From: Pseudomonas sp. Tri1
Lineage (GTDB): Bacteria; Pseudomonadota; Gammaproteobacteria; Pseudomonadales; Pseudomonadaceae
Assembly (NCBI RefSeq): GCF_017968885.1
Contig: NZ_CP072913.1
Span: 4,386,001 to 4,450,000 of the forward strand
Reading direction: 5' to 3'
DNA: 64,000 nucleotides
In this document: in pieces, positions 44,715-56,382 of the stretch
Numbering within the stretch: position 1 is the first letter of the stretch
Layout of the letters: each line of letters begins with the position of its first letter
The notes under the pieces: generated by a model
The model's database searches: none
Told to the model about the DNA's origin: nothing
Seen by the model: the letters and a program-made list of their open reading frames with translations, nothing else
Made by a program: the position numbers and the translations under genes

Positions 44715-46193
44715 ATGACCACTCAACAGCTGGCCCCCTACGCCATCAATGGCGATCAATACATCAACGGCACCTGGCGTACCGGTCGCTCCGCACGACG
44801 CCTGGACGACCGCAACCCGTTCAACGGCGAACAACTGCTGGAAATGCCACTGGCCTCGATCGACGATCTCGATGACGCCTATCAGGCGGCCCATCGAGCA
44901 CAAACGGCGTGGGCCCAACTGCACCCGACACAACGTAGCGCATACCTTGAAAAACTCGCCCAGGTCATCCAGGACCGTCGTGACGAAATCATCGACTGGC
45001 TGATTGGTGAATCGGGCAGCACCCGAATCAAGGCGAGCATGGAATGGCAGTTCACGCTCAACCTTGTGCGCGAGTGCACAAGCATGCCGATGCAGGTCGA
45101 GGGACGCATCCTCACCAGCTACAAGCCCGGCGAACAGAGCTTTGTGTTTCGCGAGCCACTGGGCGTGGTGGGCGTGATCAGCCCATGGAATTTCCCGTTG
45201 TACCTGAGCATGCGTTCGGTGGTGCCGGCGCTGGCGCTGGGTAACACCATCGTGCTCAAGCCTGCCAGCGACACGGCGGTGACCGGCGGCCTGCTGATTG
45301 CCCACCTGTTCGAAGAAGCCGGCTTCCCCGAGGGCTCGCTCAACGTCGTGGTCGGTGCCGGTTCGGAGATTGGCGACGCCTTTGTCGCGCACCCGGTACC
45401 GAGCCTGATTTCCTTCACCGGCTCGACGGATGTGGGTCGCAATGTCGGCCGTATTGCCACCGGCGGCAAACACATCAAGCGTGTCGCCCTCGAGCTGGGC
45501 GGCAACGCACCACTGGTGGTGCTGGACGACGCGGATGTTGAAATAGCCGCCCACGCTGCCGTGGTCGGACGCTTCCTGCACCAAGGGCAAATCTGCATGA
45601 GCGTCAACCGGGTGATCGTAGACCGCTCGCGGTATGCCGACTTCGCCGCGCTGGTGGTGGAACGCGTGCGCAACCTCAAGACCGGCGACCCGGCCAAGGC
45701 CGACACGGTGATCGGGCCGGTGGTCAATCAGAGCCAGCTCGATGGCCTGTTGCGTAAAATCGATGGAGCCCAGAGCGCCGGCCTCAAGCAGCTTTGTGGT
45801 GGCCCGGCATCCGGGCTGGTGCTGCCTGCCCATGTCTTCGGTGAAGTGGGGGCCGATCAGGAACTGGCCCGCGATGAAACGTTCGGGCCTTTGCTGCCGC
45901 TGCTGATCGCCGAGAACGAAGCTCACGCCCTGGCGTTGGCGAACGCCAGCGAATATGGCCTGTCCAGCGCGGTGTTCACCCGGGACATGGCCCGTGGCTT
46001 GAACTTCTCCCGCGGCATCGTGGCCGGGATGACCCATATCAACGACATCACGGTCGATGACCAACCCAACGCGCCCTTCGGCGGGGAAAAGAACTCCGGG
46101 CTCGGCCGCTTCAACGGTCACTATGCCCTGGACGAATTCACCCGTGCCCATTGGGTCACCTGGCAGCCCGGAAGCCATCAATATCCCTTTTGA
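44715..46193 (+). CDS. NAD(P)-dependent aromatic aldehyde dehydrogenase
   Basis: Encodes 492 residues, full length. The catalytic cysteine is C294 (GQICMSVNR) and the general base E260 (ELGGNAP); the cofactor loop is [12 protein letters not shown]. It belongs with benzaldehyde/vanillin dehydrogenases and would oxidise an aromatic aldehyde, such as one released by the carotenoid-oxygenase-type enzyme, to its acid before hydroxylation. Final gene of the operon; an 11-bp terminator hairpin follows. Confidence 0.88.
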   Translation: MTTQQLAPYAINGDQYINGTWRTGRSARRLDDRNPFNGEQLLEMPLASIDDLDDAYQAAHRAQTAWAQLHPTQRSAYLEKLAQVIQDRRDEIIDWLIGESGSTRIKASMEWQFTLNLVRECTSMPMQVEGRILTSYKPGEQSFVFREPLGVVGVISPWNFPLYLSMRSVVPALALGNTIVLKPASDTAVTGGLLIAHLFEEAGFPEGSLNVVVGAGSEIGDAFVAHPVPSLISFTGSTDVGRNVGRIATGGKHIKRVALELGGNAPLVVLDDADVEIAAHAAVVGRFLHQGQICMSVNRVIVDRSRYADFAALVVERVRNLKTGDPAKADTVIGPVVNQSQLDGLLRKIDGAQSAGLKQLCGGPASGLVLPAHVFGEVGADQELARDETFGPLLPLLIAENEAHALALANASEYGLSSAVFTRDMARGLNFSRGIVAGMTHINDITVDDQPNAPFGGEKNSGLGRFNGHYALDEFTRAHWVTWQPGSHQYPF

Positions 46194-46234
46194 TCAATAA
46201 CCTTTTGGATCACTAACCCGCATGGACGCAGCCA

Positions 46235-46266
46235 GGATTGGGCAAGTTGACCTCTTTGCCCAATCC
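46235..46266 (+). terminator. Strong hairpin after the aromatic operon
   Basis: GGATTGGGCAA and TTGCCCAATCC form a perfect 11-bp stem with a 10-base loop, 42 bases after the aldehyde dehydrogenase stop. An A-rich run (ACAAAAAAATAAG) follows, so on the plus strand it lacks the T tract, and it overlaps the leader of the AraC gene. Confidence 0.6.
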
Positions 46267-46295
46267 ACAAAAAAATAAGAACCAGAGGCGCCAAA

Positions 46296-47294
46296 ATGAC
46301 CCATTTAGCCTGTGTGTCCACTGATCAGGTTGTGCGTTCCGATCGGCTGATGAAGTGGAAAGAATTCATGAGCGACCACCTGGGACGCACGCCGGACTAT
46401 ATAAAACGCCTGGAGTCGACCTTCATAGACCCCTTGCATGACAGCAACTTCCAGGGCCGGCTGGAGTATGGCGACCTGGGTCAGCTGCGGTTCTGTCGAA
46501 TGACCGCCAGCGCCCATCGTTACTCACGCCACTTGAGCAAGGCCATCGACTCGCTCGACACACCGCGCATGTTGATCATGCAGATTGCGGGGGTCAGCCA
46601 TTTCGAGCAGGGGCAACAACGCAGCGTACTGGCGCCTGACGAAATGCTCCTGGTGGACTGCGGCAAACCTTTCGACGTGACCAGCACCCAAGGCTGCGAG
46701 CACTTCATCCTGCTGTTCCAGGGCTCCCCCGGACAGCTGGCGCAAACCGGCGACATGCACCTAAACGGTCGCAACGGCCTGGGCCGGATGCTGATGCACC
46801 TGATCAGCGATGCCTACAACCAATACCCCTTGCTCAACAACCACTCGGCCGGGCTGATCGGCGACAGCATCACGGGGCTGCTGGATAACGCACTGAAGAA
46901 CAAACAGGAAGAAAAGCAACTCGAACACGACTTCCGCTTCTTCAAGCAGAACCGCCTCAAGGCGTATATCGAACGTCACCTGGCCGACCGCGATCTGACC
47001 ATCGAGCGCATCGCCAACGCCGAACAGTGTTCGGTACGCAGCCTGCACCGGGCGTTCCAGGATGAGCTGGGGTGCAGCGTCAGCGAGTACATCTGGCAGC
47101 GGCGCCTGGCCCGCTGTGCCGAAGACCTGCGCAGCCGGGAACATGCCCATCGCTCGCTCACCGAGATCGCCTATGCCTGGGGCTATGGCAGCAGCTCCCA
47201 CTTCAGCCGGCATTTCAAATCGACGTTCGGCATGTCGCCTCGGCTGTTCCGGGAAACCGCGAGCGACAGCCGGGTGAAATCGACGGCGGCCTGA
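46296..47294 (+). CDS. AraC-family transcriptional regulator (with AraC-binding-like domain)
   Basis: Encodes 332 residues: an N-terminal effector domain (about 40-200) of the AraC_binding_2 type and a C-terminal double helix-turn-helix (about 225-325; IANAEQCSVRSLHRAFQDELG; YAWGYGSSSHFSRHFKSTFG). It closes the aromatic catabolic cluster and probably activates it. No GlxA-type domain is present, unlike the island regulators. The inducer is unknown. Confidence 0.88.
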   Translation: MTHLACVSTDQVVRSDRLMKWKEFMSDHLGRTPDYIKRLESTFIDPLHDSNFQGRLEYGDLGQLRFCRMTASAHRYSRHLSKAIDSLDTPRMLIMQIAGVSHFEQGQQRSVLAPDEMLLVDCGKPFDVTSTQGCEHFILLFQGSPGQLAQTGDMHLNGRNGLGRMLMHLISDAYNQYPLLNNHSAGLIGDSITGLLDNALKNKQEEKQLEHDFRFFKQNRLKAYIERHLADRDLTIERIANAEQCSVRSLHRAFQDELGCSVSEYIWQRRLARCAEDLRSREHAHRSLTEIAYAWGYGSSSHFSRHFKSTFGMSPRLFRETASDSRVKSTAA

Positions 47295-47461
47295 GTCAGC
47301 TTCTGCGCTCAAAGCCTCCAGAAGAGAGGGGGAATGAAACCGCTGCCAACCAGGGCGCCAAGGTTGACCGTTGGTCGAGAGCAAAATAGGGTAACAGGCC
47401 GCCCACCAGCATCGTGACCTAGTATCAACCCAGGTTCGGCTGGACAACGCAGGAGATCGAC

Positions 47462-48133
47462 ATGCCCGCCTCCGAATCCAGCCTCCTCCAGAGCTGGCAG
47501 CACAACGCCCAATCGTGGATCGAGGCGATCCGCACCGGCACCCTCGAGAGCCGCGTCAAAGTCACCGACCAAGCCATCCTGTTGGCGGTACTGAGCCGTC
47601 AACCCGAGCGTGTGCTCGACCTGGGGTGCGGCGAGGGCTGGCTGTTGCGGGCCTTGGCCGAACGGGGCATCGAGGCGGTCGGCGTGGACGGCGATGCAAC
47701 GCTGGTCGAGGCTGCGCGGGCCGCCGGCTCTTCGCCGGTGCATCTGGCAAGCTACGAAGCTCTGGCGCAGGCCACGGTGGACATCGGTCGCAACTACGAC
47801 CTGATCTGCGCCAACTTCGCCCTGCTGCACCAGGACATCATCCCGCTGCTCACCGCCATGAACGCCCTGCTCGCCCCTGGCGGCACGCTGGTGATCCAGA
47901 CACTGCATCCGTGGGCCGCAGCGGCGGGCAACTACCAGGACGGTTGGCGAGAAGAAACCTTCGCCGGCTTCCAGGGGCAATGGCAGCCCATGCCCTGGTA
48001 CTTTCGCACCTTGTCCAGTTGGCTCAATGCCCTGGATATGGCCGGCTTTCGACTGGCCGGCCTGCAGGAGCCGCAACACCCGCAAAGCACGGCACCGCAG
48101 TCGTTGCTGCTGGTGGCCGAGCCGCAAGGTTGA
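47462..48133 (+). CDS. Class I SAM-dependent methyltransferase
   Basis: Encodes 223 residues. The SAM site is VLDLGCGEGWLLRAL (about residues 47-61), with the acidic residue GVDGD after strand 2 (about 69-73) and FALLHQDI as post-motif. It belongs to the UbiE/COQ5-like or Methyltransf_12 class. It stands alone, ending close to the convergent efflux operon, with a hairpin between. The substrate is unknown. Confidence 0.85.
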   Translation: MPASESSLLQSWQHNAQSWIEAIRTGTLESRVKVTDQAILLAVLSRQPERVLDLGCGEGWLLRALAERGIEAVGVDGDATLVEAARAAGSSPVHLASYEALAQATVDIGRNYDLICANFALLHQDIIPLLTAMNALLAPGGTLVIQTLHPWAAAAGNYQDGWREETFAGFQGQWQPMPWYFRTLSSWLNALDMAGFRLAGLQEPQHPQSTAPQSLLLVAEPQG

Positions 48134-48151
48134 ACGCCACGGCGAACTGCT

Positions 48152-48178
48152 CTTCAGGGGCGCTCGACGCCTCTGAAG
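48152..48178. terminator. Shared terminator hairpin of convergent genes
   Basis: CTTCAGGGGCG and CGCCTCTGAAG form an 11-bp stem with one mismatch and a 5-base loop, placed exactly between the convergent methyltransferase and outer-membrane factor stops. Confidence 0.65.
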
Positions 48179-48184
48179 GTCGGC

Positions 48185-49582
48185 TCAGTTCCAGCCGCCC
48201 CCCATTACCTTGTACAGCGTCACGCGGTTGCTCTGTTCGGTCAGGCGCAAGCTGATCAAGTCCTGCTGCGCGCTGTACAGCGAGCGCTGGGCATCCAGGG
48301 CTTCGAGATAGCTCTGGGAACCACCCCGGTATAAGGCGTCGGACAGTTCGAAGCTCTTGCGGCTGGCGTCGGTCAACGCCTGCTGGGCCTCGATGCGCCT
48401 ATCCAGGGTGCTGCGTACCGCCAGGGCATCGGCCACTTCCTTGAACGCGCTTTGCAGCGTCTGCTGGTAAGTCTGTACCTGAATCTCGCGCTCGGTCTTG
48501 GCCGCGTCCAGCGTCGCACGATTGCTGCCGCCGTCGAAGATCGGCAGGCTGACGCTCGGAGCAAACGACCAGGCGCCACTGCCGGACTTGAACAGGCTGG
48601 ACAAGGCCGAACTGGAAGAACCGGCACTGGCCGTCAGGCTGATGCTTGGGAAGAACGCCGCACGGGCCGCGCCGATGTCGATATTGGCCGACTTGAGGGT
48701 GTGTTCGGCGGCCAATACATCCGGACGCCGTTGCAGCAGGCTGGAAGGCAGCTCGGCCGGTACCTGGACCAGCGCCGCAGCCGATTCCAGGGTCGAGCCT
48801 GGCAGCAGTTCTTCGGGAACATCACTGCCCACCAGCAGGCGCAGGGCATTGCGATCCTGGAGAATCTGGCTTTCATACTCCGCCGCGTCGGCCCGGGCTG
48901 ACTCCACGGTGGTTTGCGCCTGGGCCACGGACAGACCGGAGGAACCACCCAGCGCGTGGCTGCGCTGGGTCAATTCGTAGGTCGCCAGCTGGCTGCGCAA
49001 GGTCTCCTGGGCCAGGTGCAGCCGCTCGTTGTCCGCCGCCAGGGTCAACCAGGCCGTGGCCACTTCGGCCACCAGGCTGATCTGCGTGCTACGCCGGGTT
49101 TCGGTCAGGGCCAGATAGTCTTCCAGGGCTTCGTCCTGAAGGTTTTGCACCCGACCGAACAGATCCACTTCATAACTGCTCAGCCCCAGTTGCGCGCTGT
49201 AGTCATGGGTGGTGGTCGCCGAGCCACTGTTGGACAACGAACCAGGCGTACGGCTGTGAGTGCCACTGACACTGGCATCGATCGACGGTAACGACTCAGC
49301 GCGCTGGATGCGGTATTGCGCCTGGGCCTTTTCGACGTTCAAGGCGGCCAGGCGCAGGTCGCGATTGTTGCTCAGCGCCAGGGTTTGCAAGCGCGCCAGA
49401 CGGCTGTCAGTGAAAAACTGTTGCCACTCGATATCGGCGGCCACCTGCCCCTTGGGTGTGCTGGCGGGCGCCAGCCATTGCTCGGCGACCGGCGCCTCCG
49501 GGCGCTCATACTGCGGCGCCAGATTGATGCAGCCACCGAGCAGCGCGAGAACGGCCAGCAAAGGCCAGCGAAACTTGATCAT
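48185..49582 (-). CDS. RND efflux outer-membrane lipoprotein (OprM/NodT family)
   Basis: Encodes 465 residues. The lipobox LLGGC gives a lipid-modified cysteine at position 18, followed by [10 protein letters not shown], the usual beginning of OprM-type channel proteins. Two tandem OEP domains with long helical repeats follow. It completes the tripartite pump with the adaptor and permease encoded just upstream; its start overlaps the permease stop by four bases. It exports drugs or metabolites across the outer membrane as a trimer. Confidence 0.9.
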   Translation of the reverse strand: MIKFRWPLLAVLALLGGCINLAPQYERPEAPVAEQWLAPASTPKGQVAADIEWQQFFTDSRLARLQTLALSNNRDLRLAALNVEKAQAQYRIQRAESLPSIDASVSGTHSRTPGSLSNSGSATTTHDYSAQLGLSSYEVDLFGRVQNLQDEALEDYLALTETRRSTQISLVAEVATAWLTLAADNERLHLAQETLRSQLATYELTQRSHALGGSSGLSVAQAQTTVESARADAAEYESQILQDRNALRLLVGSDVPEELLPGSTLESAAALVQVPAELPSSLLQRRPDVLAAEHTLKSANIDIGAARAAFFPSISLTASAGSSSSALSSLFKSGSGAWSFAPSVSLPIFDGGSNRATLDAAKTEREIQVQTYQQTLQSAFKEVADALAVRSTLDRRIEAQQALTDASRKSFELSDALYRGGSQSYLEALDAQRSLYSAQQDLISLRLTEQSNRVTLYKVMGGGWN

Positions 49583-52500
49583 GCGTCACCTGCCTGGGTG
49601 GTTGGAACAGAAGTCGAAGCCGTGGAAACCCGGGAAAAACGCCGGCGAATCTGCACGAAAAACAAGGGTACGAAGAAGATCCCCAACAGCGTGGCGGACA
49701 ACATGCCACCCAGCACACCGGTACCAATGGCCTGGCGTCCGGCGGAACCTGCGCCGCTACTCAGGGCCAGGGGCAATACGCCGAACATGAAGGCCAGGGA
49801 CGTCATGAGAATCGGCCGCAGGCGTTGGCGCACCGCGATCAACGTCGCCTCGCGCAAGCTGTTGCCCTGCTCTTGCAGGTGCTTGGCGAACTCGACGATC
49901 AGAATCGCGTTCTTGGCCGCCAACCCCACGGTGGTCAATAGCCCGACCTGGAAGTAGACGTCGTTGCTCAAGCCACTGACTCGGGTGGCCAGCACCGCGC
50001 CCACCACGCCCAACGGCACCACCAGCATCACCGAGAAAGGCACCGACCAACTCTCATAGAGCGCGGCCAGGCACAGGAACACAAACAGCACCGATATCCC
50101 GTACAGCAACGGTGCCTGCGAACCGGAAAGGCGCAGTTGATAGGACTGCCCGGTCCACTCGTAACCGATGCCTTGCGGCAATTGCTTGATAATCGCTTCC
50201 ACCGCGTCCATGGCGTCCCCGGAACTGACCCCGGGCGCCGGGTCGCCGACCACCTCCAACGACGCGTTGCCGTTGTAGCGCTCCAGCAACGGCGAGCCGT
50301 AGCTCCAGGCACTGCTGGCGAACGAGGAAAAAGGCACCATCTCGTTGTTGCTGTTGCGCACGAACCAATGCTCCAGGTCGGCCGCCTGCATCCGTGCGGC
50401 AGCCTCGCCCTGGACGTAGACCTTCTTCACCCGGCCCTGGTTGAGGAAATCATTGACGTAAGTGCCGCCCAACGCCGTGGACAGCGTGGTGTTGATGTCG
50501 CTGGTGCTCAGGCTCAACGCCCCGGCCTTGCGATCATCGATGCTGACCTTGAGCTGTGGGGCGTCGTCCAGGCCATTGCTGCGTACGCCGAGCAAGCGAG
50601 GGTCCTGGTTGGCCAGCTCGATAAGTTTTTCCCGCGCCGCCACCAGCGTGTCGTGCCCCAGGCCGGCGAGGTCCTTGAGTTGCAGGTCGAAGCCGGATGT
50701 CTGTCCCATCCCACGCACGGCCGGCGGTTGCATGACGAACACATTGGCATCGCCGATGCTCGACAGCGCCATGGTCGCGCGCTGGGCAATGGACGCCGCA
50801 TCCTGCCCTGCCCCCGTGCGCTCGCTCCAGTCCTTGAGCCGGATAAACGCGCGGGCGCTGTTCTGGCTGTTGCCGTTCATGCCCAGGCCGGAAATGCTGA
50901 TCAGCGCTTCGACTTCCGGTTGTTCGAGCAGGTAGCTTTCGAATTGCTTGACCACCGCTTGAGTGCGGCTGTCCGTGGCCCCTACTGGCAACTGCACCTG
51001 AGCCATGAGAATGCCCTGGTCTTCATCAGGCAGGAACGAGGTCGGCAGGCTCAGATAACCGGCGACCATCACCAGCACCACCAGCCCATACACCAGCCAG
51101 CTGAGGCGCCCGCGCTGCAAAATCCCACCCACCTGGCGTTTATAGGCCTCGGCAGTGCGCTCGAACGTGCGGTTGAACCAGCCGAAAAAGCCGCCTTGGG
51201 CGCCATGGTCCTGGCCATCGGACGGCTTGAGCAGGGTCGCGCACAATGCCGGCGTCAGCGTCATCGCGACCAGCACCGAGAGCACCATGGCCGAGACGAT
51301 GGTGACCGAAAACTGCCGGTAGATGACCCCGGTAGAGCCGCCAAAAAATGCCATGGGAATGAACACTGCGCTGAGCACCAGGGCGATGCCGACCAGGGCG
51401 CTGGTGATTTCATCCATCGACTGGCGCGTGGCATCCAGGGCCGACAGGCCCTTCTCGCCCATCACCCGCTCGACGTTCTCCACCACCACAATCGCGTCGT
51501 CCACCAACAGGCCGATGGCCAGGACCATGGCGAACATGGTCAGGGTGTTGATCGAGTAACCGAACAGCGCCAGCACGCCAAACGTACCAAGCAGCACCAC
51601 CGGCACGGTGATCGCCGGGATCAGCGTGGCCCGCAGGTTCTGCAAGAAAAGGAACATGATCAGCACGACCAGGACAATGGCCTCGCCCAAGGACTTGACC
51701 ACCTCTTCGATGGACAGGCTGACAAAGGGCGTGGTGTCGTAGGCGATAACGTTCTTAAGCTGCATTTCCGTGGGGTAGAACGGCTCCAGCTCCTTGAGCT
51801 TGGCCTTCACCGCCTCGCCCACATTCAGGGCATTGGCCCCGGCAGCGAGCTGTACGCCCATGGCAGCGGCGGGTTTACCGTTAAGGGCGGAGGTTACGTC
51901 GTAGCTTTCACTGCCCAATTCAACCCGTGCCACATCCCCAAGCAACACCACCGCACCGTTACTGGTGGACTTGACCACGACATTGCGAAACTCTTCGACG
52001 GTTTGCAGCTTGCTGCGGGCGCTGATAGTGGCGTTCAACTGCTGGCCCTTCACCGCCGGCATGGCGCCGAGCTGACCGGCGGAGACCTCAGTGTTCTGCG
52101 CCTCCAGGGCGCTGCTGATATCCGAGGGCATCAGCGCGTACTTTTCCAGCTGGGCCGGGTCCAGCCAGATGCGCATGGCATAGCCCGAACCCAAGGTCTG
52201 CACATCACCAACACCGTCGATGCGGCTGATGGAATCGAGCAAGGTACTGGAGATATAGTCGCCAATCTGGGTGCCGGTGACGCTCGGGTTGTCGGACGCC
52301 AGGGCGGCAATCATCAGGAAGTCCGAACCGCCCTTGGTCACGGTCAACCCCTCGCTTTGCACCGACTGCGGCAACCTCGACTCGGCCTGTTGCAGCTTGT
52401 TCTGCACCTGCATCTGGGCCACGTCCGGGTTAGTGCCGGCGGTGAAGGTCAGGCTGATGCTGGCACTGCCGTCCGAACTGCTGGAGGCCGACATGTAGGT

Positions 52501-52731
52501 CAGGTTATCCAGGCCTTTCATCTGCTGTTCGATGACCTGGGTCACCGAGTCTTCCACGGTCTTGGCCGAGGCGCCGGTGTAGGTGGCGGAGATACGCACC
52601 GTCGGCGGCGCGATGTCCGGGTACTGCTCCAAGGGCAACTGGCTGATGGACAAGGCGCCGGCGAGCATGATGACAATGGCGATGACCCAGGCAAAGATCG
52701 GTCGGTCGATAAAGAAGCGCGCCATGGTCAA
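49579..52731 (-). CDS. RND efflux inner-membrane pump (HAE1 family)
   Basis: Encodes 1050 residues, standard for MexB/AcrB-like pumps. It starts [20 protein letters not shown] after a Met-Thr, has twelve membrane helices, the proton-relay aspartates in [18 protein letters not shown] and the relay lysine in [15 protein letters not shown]. Two large periplasmic loops hold the drug-binding pockets. It is proton-driven and works with the adjacent adaptor and outer-membrane factor. Four-base overlaps on both sides show translational coupling. The substrate range is not predictable. Confidence 0.93.
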   Translation of the reverse strand: MTMARFFIDRPIFAWVIAIVIMLAGALSISQLPLEQYPDIAPPTVRISATYTGASAKTVEDSVTQVIEQQMKGLDNLTYMSASSSSDGSASISLTFTAGTNPDVAQMQVQNKLQQAESRLPQSVQSEGLTVTKGGSDFLMIAALASDNPSVTGTQIGDYISSTLLDSISRIDGVGDVQTLGSGYAMRIWLDPAQLEKYALMPSDISSALEAQNTEVSAGQLGAMPAVKGQQLNATISARSKLQTVEEFRNVVVKSTSNGAVVLLGDVARVELGSESYDVTSALNGKPAAAMGVQLAAGANALNVGEAVKAKLKELEPFYPTEMQLKNVIAYDTTPFVSLSIEEVVKSLGEAIVLVVLIMFLFLQNLRATLIPAITVPVVLLGTFGVLALFGYSINTLTMFAMVLAIGLLVDDAIVVVENVERVMGEKGLSALDATRQSMDEITSALVGIALVLSAVFIPMAFFGGSTGVIYRQFSVTIVSAMVLSVLVAMTLTPALCATLLKPSDGQDHGAQGGFFGWFNRTFERTAEAYKRQVGGILQRGRLSWLVYGLVVLVMVAGYLSLPTSFLPDEDQGILMAQVQLPVGATDSRTQAVVKQFESYLLEQPEVEALISISGLGMNGNSQNSARAFIRLKDWSERTGAGQDAASIAQRATMALSSIGDANVFVMQPPAVRGMGQTSGFDLQLKDLAGLGHDTLVAAREKLIELANQDPRLLGVRSNGLDDAPQLKVSIDDRKAGALSLSTSDINTTLSTALGGTYVNDFLNQGRVKKVYVQGEAAARMQAADLEHWFVRNSNNEMVPFSSFASSAWSYGSPLLERYNGNASLEVVGDPAPGVSSGDAMDAVEAIIKQLPQGIGYEWTGQSYQLRLSGSQAPLLYGISVLFVFLCLAALYESWSVPFSVMLVVPLGVVGAVLATRVSGLSNDVYFQVGLLTTVGLAAKNAILIVEFAKHLQEQGNSLREATLIAVRQRLRPILMTSLAFMFGVLPLALSSGAGSAGRQAIGTGVLGGMLSATLLGIFFVPLFFVQIRRRFSRVSTASTSVPTTQAGDA

Positions 52732-53921
52732 CCCTCCTGCGCAATGGCAACAGGCGTGGCTTTCTGCGTACGGCTGCGGGTGCCGGCGTTCTGCGCCACG
52801 ACGGTGTCACCGACCCGGACTTTCTGCCCGCCCTCGACAATCACCTGGTCTCCCGCGTTCAGCCCTGCCGTGACCCACCATTGGTTATCCACGGCCCGAT
52901 CGATGGTCAGCAGCCGTTGCTCGACCTTGCCATTGACCACCACCAGCACCGAAGTCGCGCCGCTGGCGCTGCGAGTCACCGCCTTCTGTGGAATCAGGAT
53001 GGCCTTGTCATCCCGCGCCTGCTCCAGCACCGCCCGCACGTACATGCCCGGCAGCAACAGGCGCTCGGGGTTGGCGATTTGCGCCCGCAAGGTCACCGTA
53101 CCGGTGCCCTCATTGACGCTGACCCCGCTGAACTTCAAGCGCCCCTCATGGGCGTAGGTACTGCCGTCATCGAGCTTGAGACTGATCCGCGCCTCGCCTT
53201 CACCATTGCTCTGGAGCACACCGCTGGCCAGGTCGCGCTTGAGGCGCAGCAGCTCGGCGGTCGATTGGGTGACGTCGACATACATCGGGTCCAACTGCTG
53301 CACCGTGGTCAGTGCGCTGTCTTGGTTGGCAACCACCAGCGCGCCAGGGGTGACCGTCGAGGTTTCGATGCGGCCGCTGACGGGAGAACTGATGCGGGTA
53401 TACGCCAGGTTGATGCGTGCGGTGTCGACATCGGCCTGGGCCACTTGCAATTCCGCTTCGGCGGTCAGCAGGCTGGCCTGGGCATCCTCGTTGTCCTGCT
53501 GGCTGATGGCATCGATTTTCACCAGCTGTGCATCACGCTTGGCCTTAGCCTGGGCTGACTTCAGGGTGGCGCGTGCCTTGGCGAGGTTCGCCTGGGCTTC
53601 AGCCAACGCGGCCTTGTAAGAGGAAGCGTCCAGTTGATAAAGCGCCTGTCCGGCCTTGACCTCGGCCCCTTCGACAAACAGGCGCTGCTGGACGATACCG
53701 CCCACCTGCGGACGAATCTCGGCGACCATGAACGCCTGGGTGCGTCCGGCCAGTTCCGTGGTCAGGGCCTGGCTTTGTGGCTGCACGGTGATCACGGAAA
53801 CCTTGGACGGTTCCAGTGCGGGGGCGGATTCACCGGAGCACCCGCCCAACATGAACAGAACGATCAAGGCCACCAGGAAGGCGGCGGTCACCAGGGATTT
53901 GGCGAATAATTTGGTCGACAT
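52728..53921 (-). CDS. RND efflux periplasmic adaptor (membrane fusion lipoprotein)
   Basis: Encodes 397 residues. Lipobox LFMLGGC gives an inner-membrane lipid anchor near residue 28. A barrel-sandwich/lipoyl domain, long coiled-coil hairpin ([19 protein letters not shown]) and beta-barrel follow in MexA order. It links the pump to the outer-membrane channel. It is the first gene of the leftward pump operon and diverges from the BaeS-like kinase gene, which likely controls it. Confidence 0.92.
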   Translation of the reverse strand: MSTKLFAKSLVTAAFLVALIVLFMLGGCSGESAPALEPSKVSVITVQPQSQALTTELAGRTQAFMVAEIRPQVGGIVQQRLFVEGAEVKAGQALYQLDASSYKAALAEAQANLAKARATLKSAQAKAKRDAQLVKIDAISQQDNEDAQASLLTAEAELQVAQADVDTARINLAYTRISSPVSGRIETSTVTPGALVVANQDSALTTVQQLDPMYVDVTQSTAELLRLKRDLASGVLQSNGEGEARISLKLDDGSTYAHEGRLKFSGVSVNEGTGTVTLRAQIANPERLLLPGMYVRAVLEQARDDKAILIPQKAVTRSASGATSVLVVVNGKVEQRLLTIDRAVDNQWWVTAGLNAGDQVIVEGGQKVRVGDTVVAQNAGTRSRTQKATPVAIAQEG

Positions 53922-54065
53922 AAATGCCTCTGCAAGACGGATGGTTCAAGCCAGGCGCCATACTGAGAGGCAAATGTGCAGGAAAATTGAAGATTGCCCG
54001 CTGCCCTTGAATCTTCATCGCACCAGGGCCTAAATGGACGGGCATTCATCGACCTGCCCGAGCCC

Positions 54066-55451
54066 ATGAAACTGAGCATCTCCACCAAGCTGTTTATTGC
54101 CGTACTGGCCAGCGTGCTATTCGTCATCCTGAGCATGGGGGTGGCCAACGGCTGGAGCTTTGGCAAAGGTTTCCTCGACTACCTCAACGAACAGGCGCTG
54201 TTGCGCATGACGCCGGTGCTACCGCGTCTGGCCAGCGCCTATGCGCGCGAAGGCGACTGGGAATTCCTGCGCAACCAGCCGGATCGCTGGTTCGAACTGC
54301 TGCGCCCGGAACCGGGGGAAAACGACAGCGACCCGCAGCGGCCGTCCATGCCGATGTCCGACCTGACCGGCGCGGTATTTCGCATCGCCCTGCTGGACCA
54401 GCAAAAACAGTTGGTCATGGGTTACTCGGCGATTGCCAACGACGCCCTCATGCGCCCGGTGGAGGTTGGCGGCAAAACCGTCGGCTGGCTGGCGGTGACG
54501 CCGTTCCAGAACGTGACGGAAGCCGGGGGCGAACGCTTTCGGCAGTACCTGGTGCGCACCAGCCTGGCCGTGGGCGTGTTCTCGTTGCTGCTGGCGATGC
54601 TGATCGCCTGGTGGATCGCCCGTGCCCTGCTCGATCCGGTCAAGCGAGTGGCCGCCGCCACGCACCGACTGGCCGCCGGGGAATACAGCAACCGGGTGTC
54701 GGTGTCCTCCAACGACGAAGTTGGTCAACTGGCCCGGGACTTCAATCAATTGGCGTATACCCTGGAGCGCAATGAAAAAATGCGCCGGGAGTTCATGGCC
54801 GACGTGTCTCATGAACTGCGTACCCCGCTGTCGGTATTGCGCGGTGAGCTGGAGGCCATCGAAGACGGTGTGCGCACCCTCGATCAGGCCTCGATGAAAT
54901 CGCTGCAAGGCGAAGTCGGCATGCTCAGCAAACTGGTGGACGATCTGTATGAACTGTCCCTGGCCGATGTCGGTGCGCTGACCTACCGCAAGAGCGAATG
55001 CGATCTCAACGACTTGCTGGACGGTTGCGTGGCGATGTTCCAGGAGCGCTGCAATGCCCGGCATCTGGGTTTGGAGCTGGAGCTGCCGACAACGCCGCTG
55101 CAGGTCGAAGCCGACCCCAAACGCCTGCAGCAACTGTTCGGCAATCTGCTGGAAAACGCAGTGCGCTATACAGATGAAGGCGGTGTGCTGCGTATTCGAG
55201 CCGCCAGCGAGGACGACGTCGTGCGCATCGACTTTCTCGACTCCGGCCCCGGGGTCGATGCGGATCAATTGCCGCGGCTGTTCGAGCGCTTTTACCGCGG
55301 CGAAAGCTCACGCAATCGCGCCAGTGGTGGCGCCGGTCTGGGGCTCGCCATCTGCCACAGCATCGCCCTGGCCCACGGCGGCAGCCTCAGCGCCGATCAC
55401 TCGCCGCTGGGCGGCCTTTGGCTGACCCTGCGCCTGCCACGGAACGCCTGA
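54066..55451 (+). CDS. baeS: BaeS-like sensor histidine kinase
   Basis: Encodes 461 residues. Membrane helices at about 8-30 and 165-190 enclose a periplasmic sensor; HAMP, HisKA with H249 ([10 protein letters not shown]) and HATPase_c ([16 protein letters not shown]) follow. The N-terminus ([16 protein letters not shown]) and the [11 protein letters not shown] sensor segment resemble BaeS, which senses envelope-damaging compounds. It diverges from the RND pump across 144 bases and is followed one base later by its response regulator. The chosen ATG has a weak ribosome site. Confidence 0.87.
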   Translation: MKLSISTKLFIAVLASVLFVILSMGVANGWSFGKGFLDYLNEQALLRMTPVLPRLASAYAREGDWEFLRNQPDRWFELLRPEPGENDSDPQRPSMPMSDLTGAVFRIALLDQQKQLVMGYSAIANDALMRPVEVGGKTVGWLAVTPFQNVTEAGGERFRQYLVRTSLAVGVFSLLLAMLIAWWIARALLDPVKRVAAATHRLAAGEYSNRVSVSSNDEVGQLARDFNQLAYTLERNEKMRREFMADVSHELRTPLSVLRGELEAIEDGVRTLDQASMKSLQGEVGMLSKLVDDLYELSLADVGALTYRKSECDLNDLLDGCVAMFQERCNARHLGLELELPTTPLQVEADPKRLQQLFGNLLENAVRYTDEGGVLRIRAASEDDVVRIDFLDSGPGVDADQLPRLFERFYRGESSRNRASGGAGLGLAICHSIALAHGGSLSADHSPLGGLWLTLRLPRNA

Positions 55452-55452
55452 C

Positions 55453-56136
55453 ATGACCAATGACAGTCCGATCCTTATCGTCGAAGACGAACCCAAACTG
55501 GCTGCATTGATGCGCGACTACCTGATCGCCGCCGGCTACCCGACCCAGTGCCTGGACAATGGCCTTCAAGTGGTGCCAGCGGTACGTGCCAGCGAACCGC
55601 GGTTGATCCTGCTCGACCTGATGCTGCCCGGGTGCGACGGCCTGCAAGTGTGCCAGGAGCTGCGTCGCTTCAGCGCCGTGCCGATCATCATGATCACCGC
55701 CCGCGTCGAGGAAGTGGACCGCCTGCTCGGGCTGGACCTGGGGGCCGATGACTACATCTGTAAACCCTTCAGCCCGCGCGAGGTGGTGGCCCGGGTCAAG
55801 GCGATCCTGCGGCGTAGCCCGCAACTTCTGAGCTCTGGGCCAAAGCGTCTGCTGATTGACGAAAAACAGTACCTGGCGTCTTTCGACGGCATCGCACTGG
55901 ACCTCACACCGCTGGAGCTGCGCCTGCTCAGCACCTTCGCCCGCTCTCCCGGGCGGGTGTTTTCCCGGGATCAGTTGCTGGACAGGATCTATTCCGATCA
56001 CCGGGTAGTCACTGATCGCACCGTCGACAGCCATATCCGTAATCTGCGGCGCAAGCTCGAACAGGCCTGCCCGGGTGAACAGCCGATCGAGTCGTTGTAT
56101 GGGGTGGGTTATCGGTTTCAGCTTGCCGATGGCTGA
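55453..56136 (+). CDS. baeR: BaeR-like OmpR-family response regulator
   Basis: Encodes 227 residues. The receiver has D55 ([10 protein letters not shown]) as phosphoacceptor and the terminal KPFSPRE; the winged helix is at about 130-225 ([24 protein letters not shown]). It is adjacent to the BaeS-like kinase, sharing a transcript. It should bind direct repeats upstream of the divergent efflux operon. REP sequences follow the stop. Confidence 0.89.
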   Translation: MTNDSPILIVEDEPKLAALMRDYLIAAGYPTQCLDNGLQVVPAVRASEPRLILLDLMLPGCDGLQVCQELRRFSAVPIIMITARVEEVDRLLGLDLGADDYICKPFSPREVVARVKAILRRSPQLLSSGPKRLLIDEKQYLASFDGIALDLTPLELRLLSTFARSPGRVFSRDQLLDRIYSDHRVVTDRTVDSHIRNLRRKLEQACPGEQPIESLYGVGYRFQLADG

Positions 56137-56179
56137 GGCGTTGCAGCAAAACGAGGCGGCCTCATAGCCGGCCTGATTG

Positions 56180-56272
56180 GGGCGAGCCCGCTCCCACAGG
56201 TTTTTGTGTTGTTTGCAGATACAGTGAACACCCGCAGCCCCATGTGGGAGCGAGCTTGCTCGCGATAGCGGT
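56180..56272. repeat. REP pair 2
   Basis: GGCGAGCCCGCTCCCACAGG and GTGGGAGCGAGCTTGCTCGC lie in opposite orientation with about 45 bases between. Same family as the other two REP elements, slightly degenerate on the left. Confidence 0.85.
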
Positions 56273-56382
56273 CGTTCAGCTACATAGGTGCTGGGGGTCT
56301 CCTGCTCTGCTTTGGCTGTTGATCTTGGCACCCCATTAAACAGACATTGCGCAGTAGGCACCCCGGCATCTCGAAGTCGAGC

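Noticed and set aside
38546-46181. Long antisense frames opposite the carotenoid-oxygenase-type and aldehyde dehydrogenase genes
   Set aside because: About 500 codons each but without domains, ribosome sites or neighbours; the sense genes have catalytic residues intact.
50137-53157. A 1006-codon open frame antisense to the RND pump and adaptor
   Set aside because: It lies wholly opposite well-supported efflux genes, its translation is low complexity (His/Arg/Gly-rich) and it has no ribosome site; a shadow of GC-rich codon bias.
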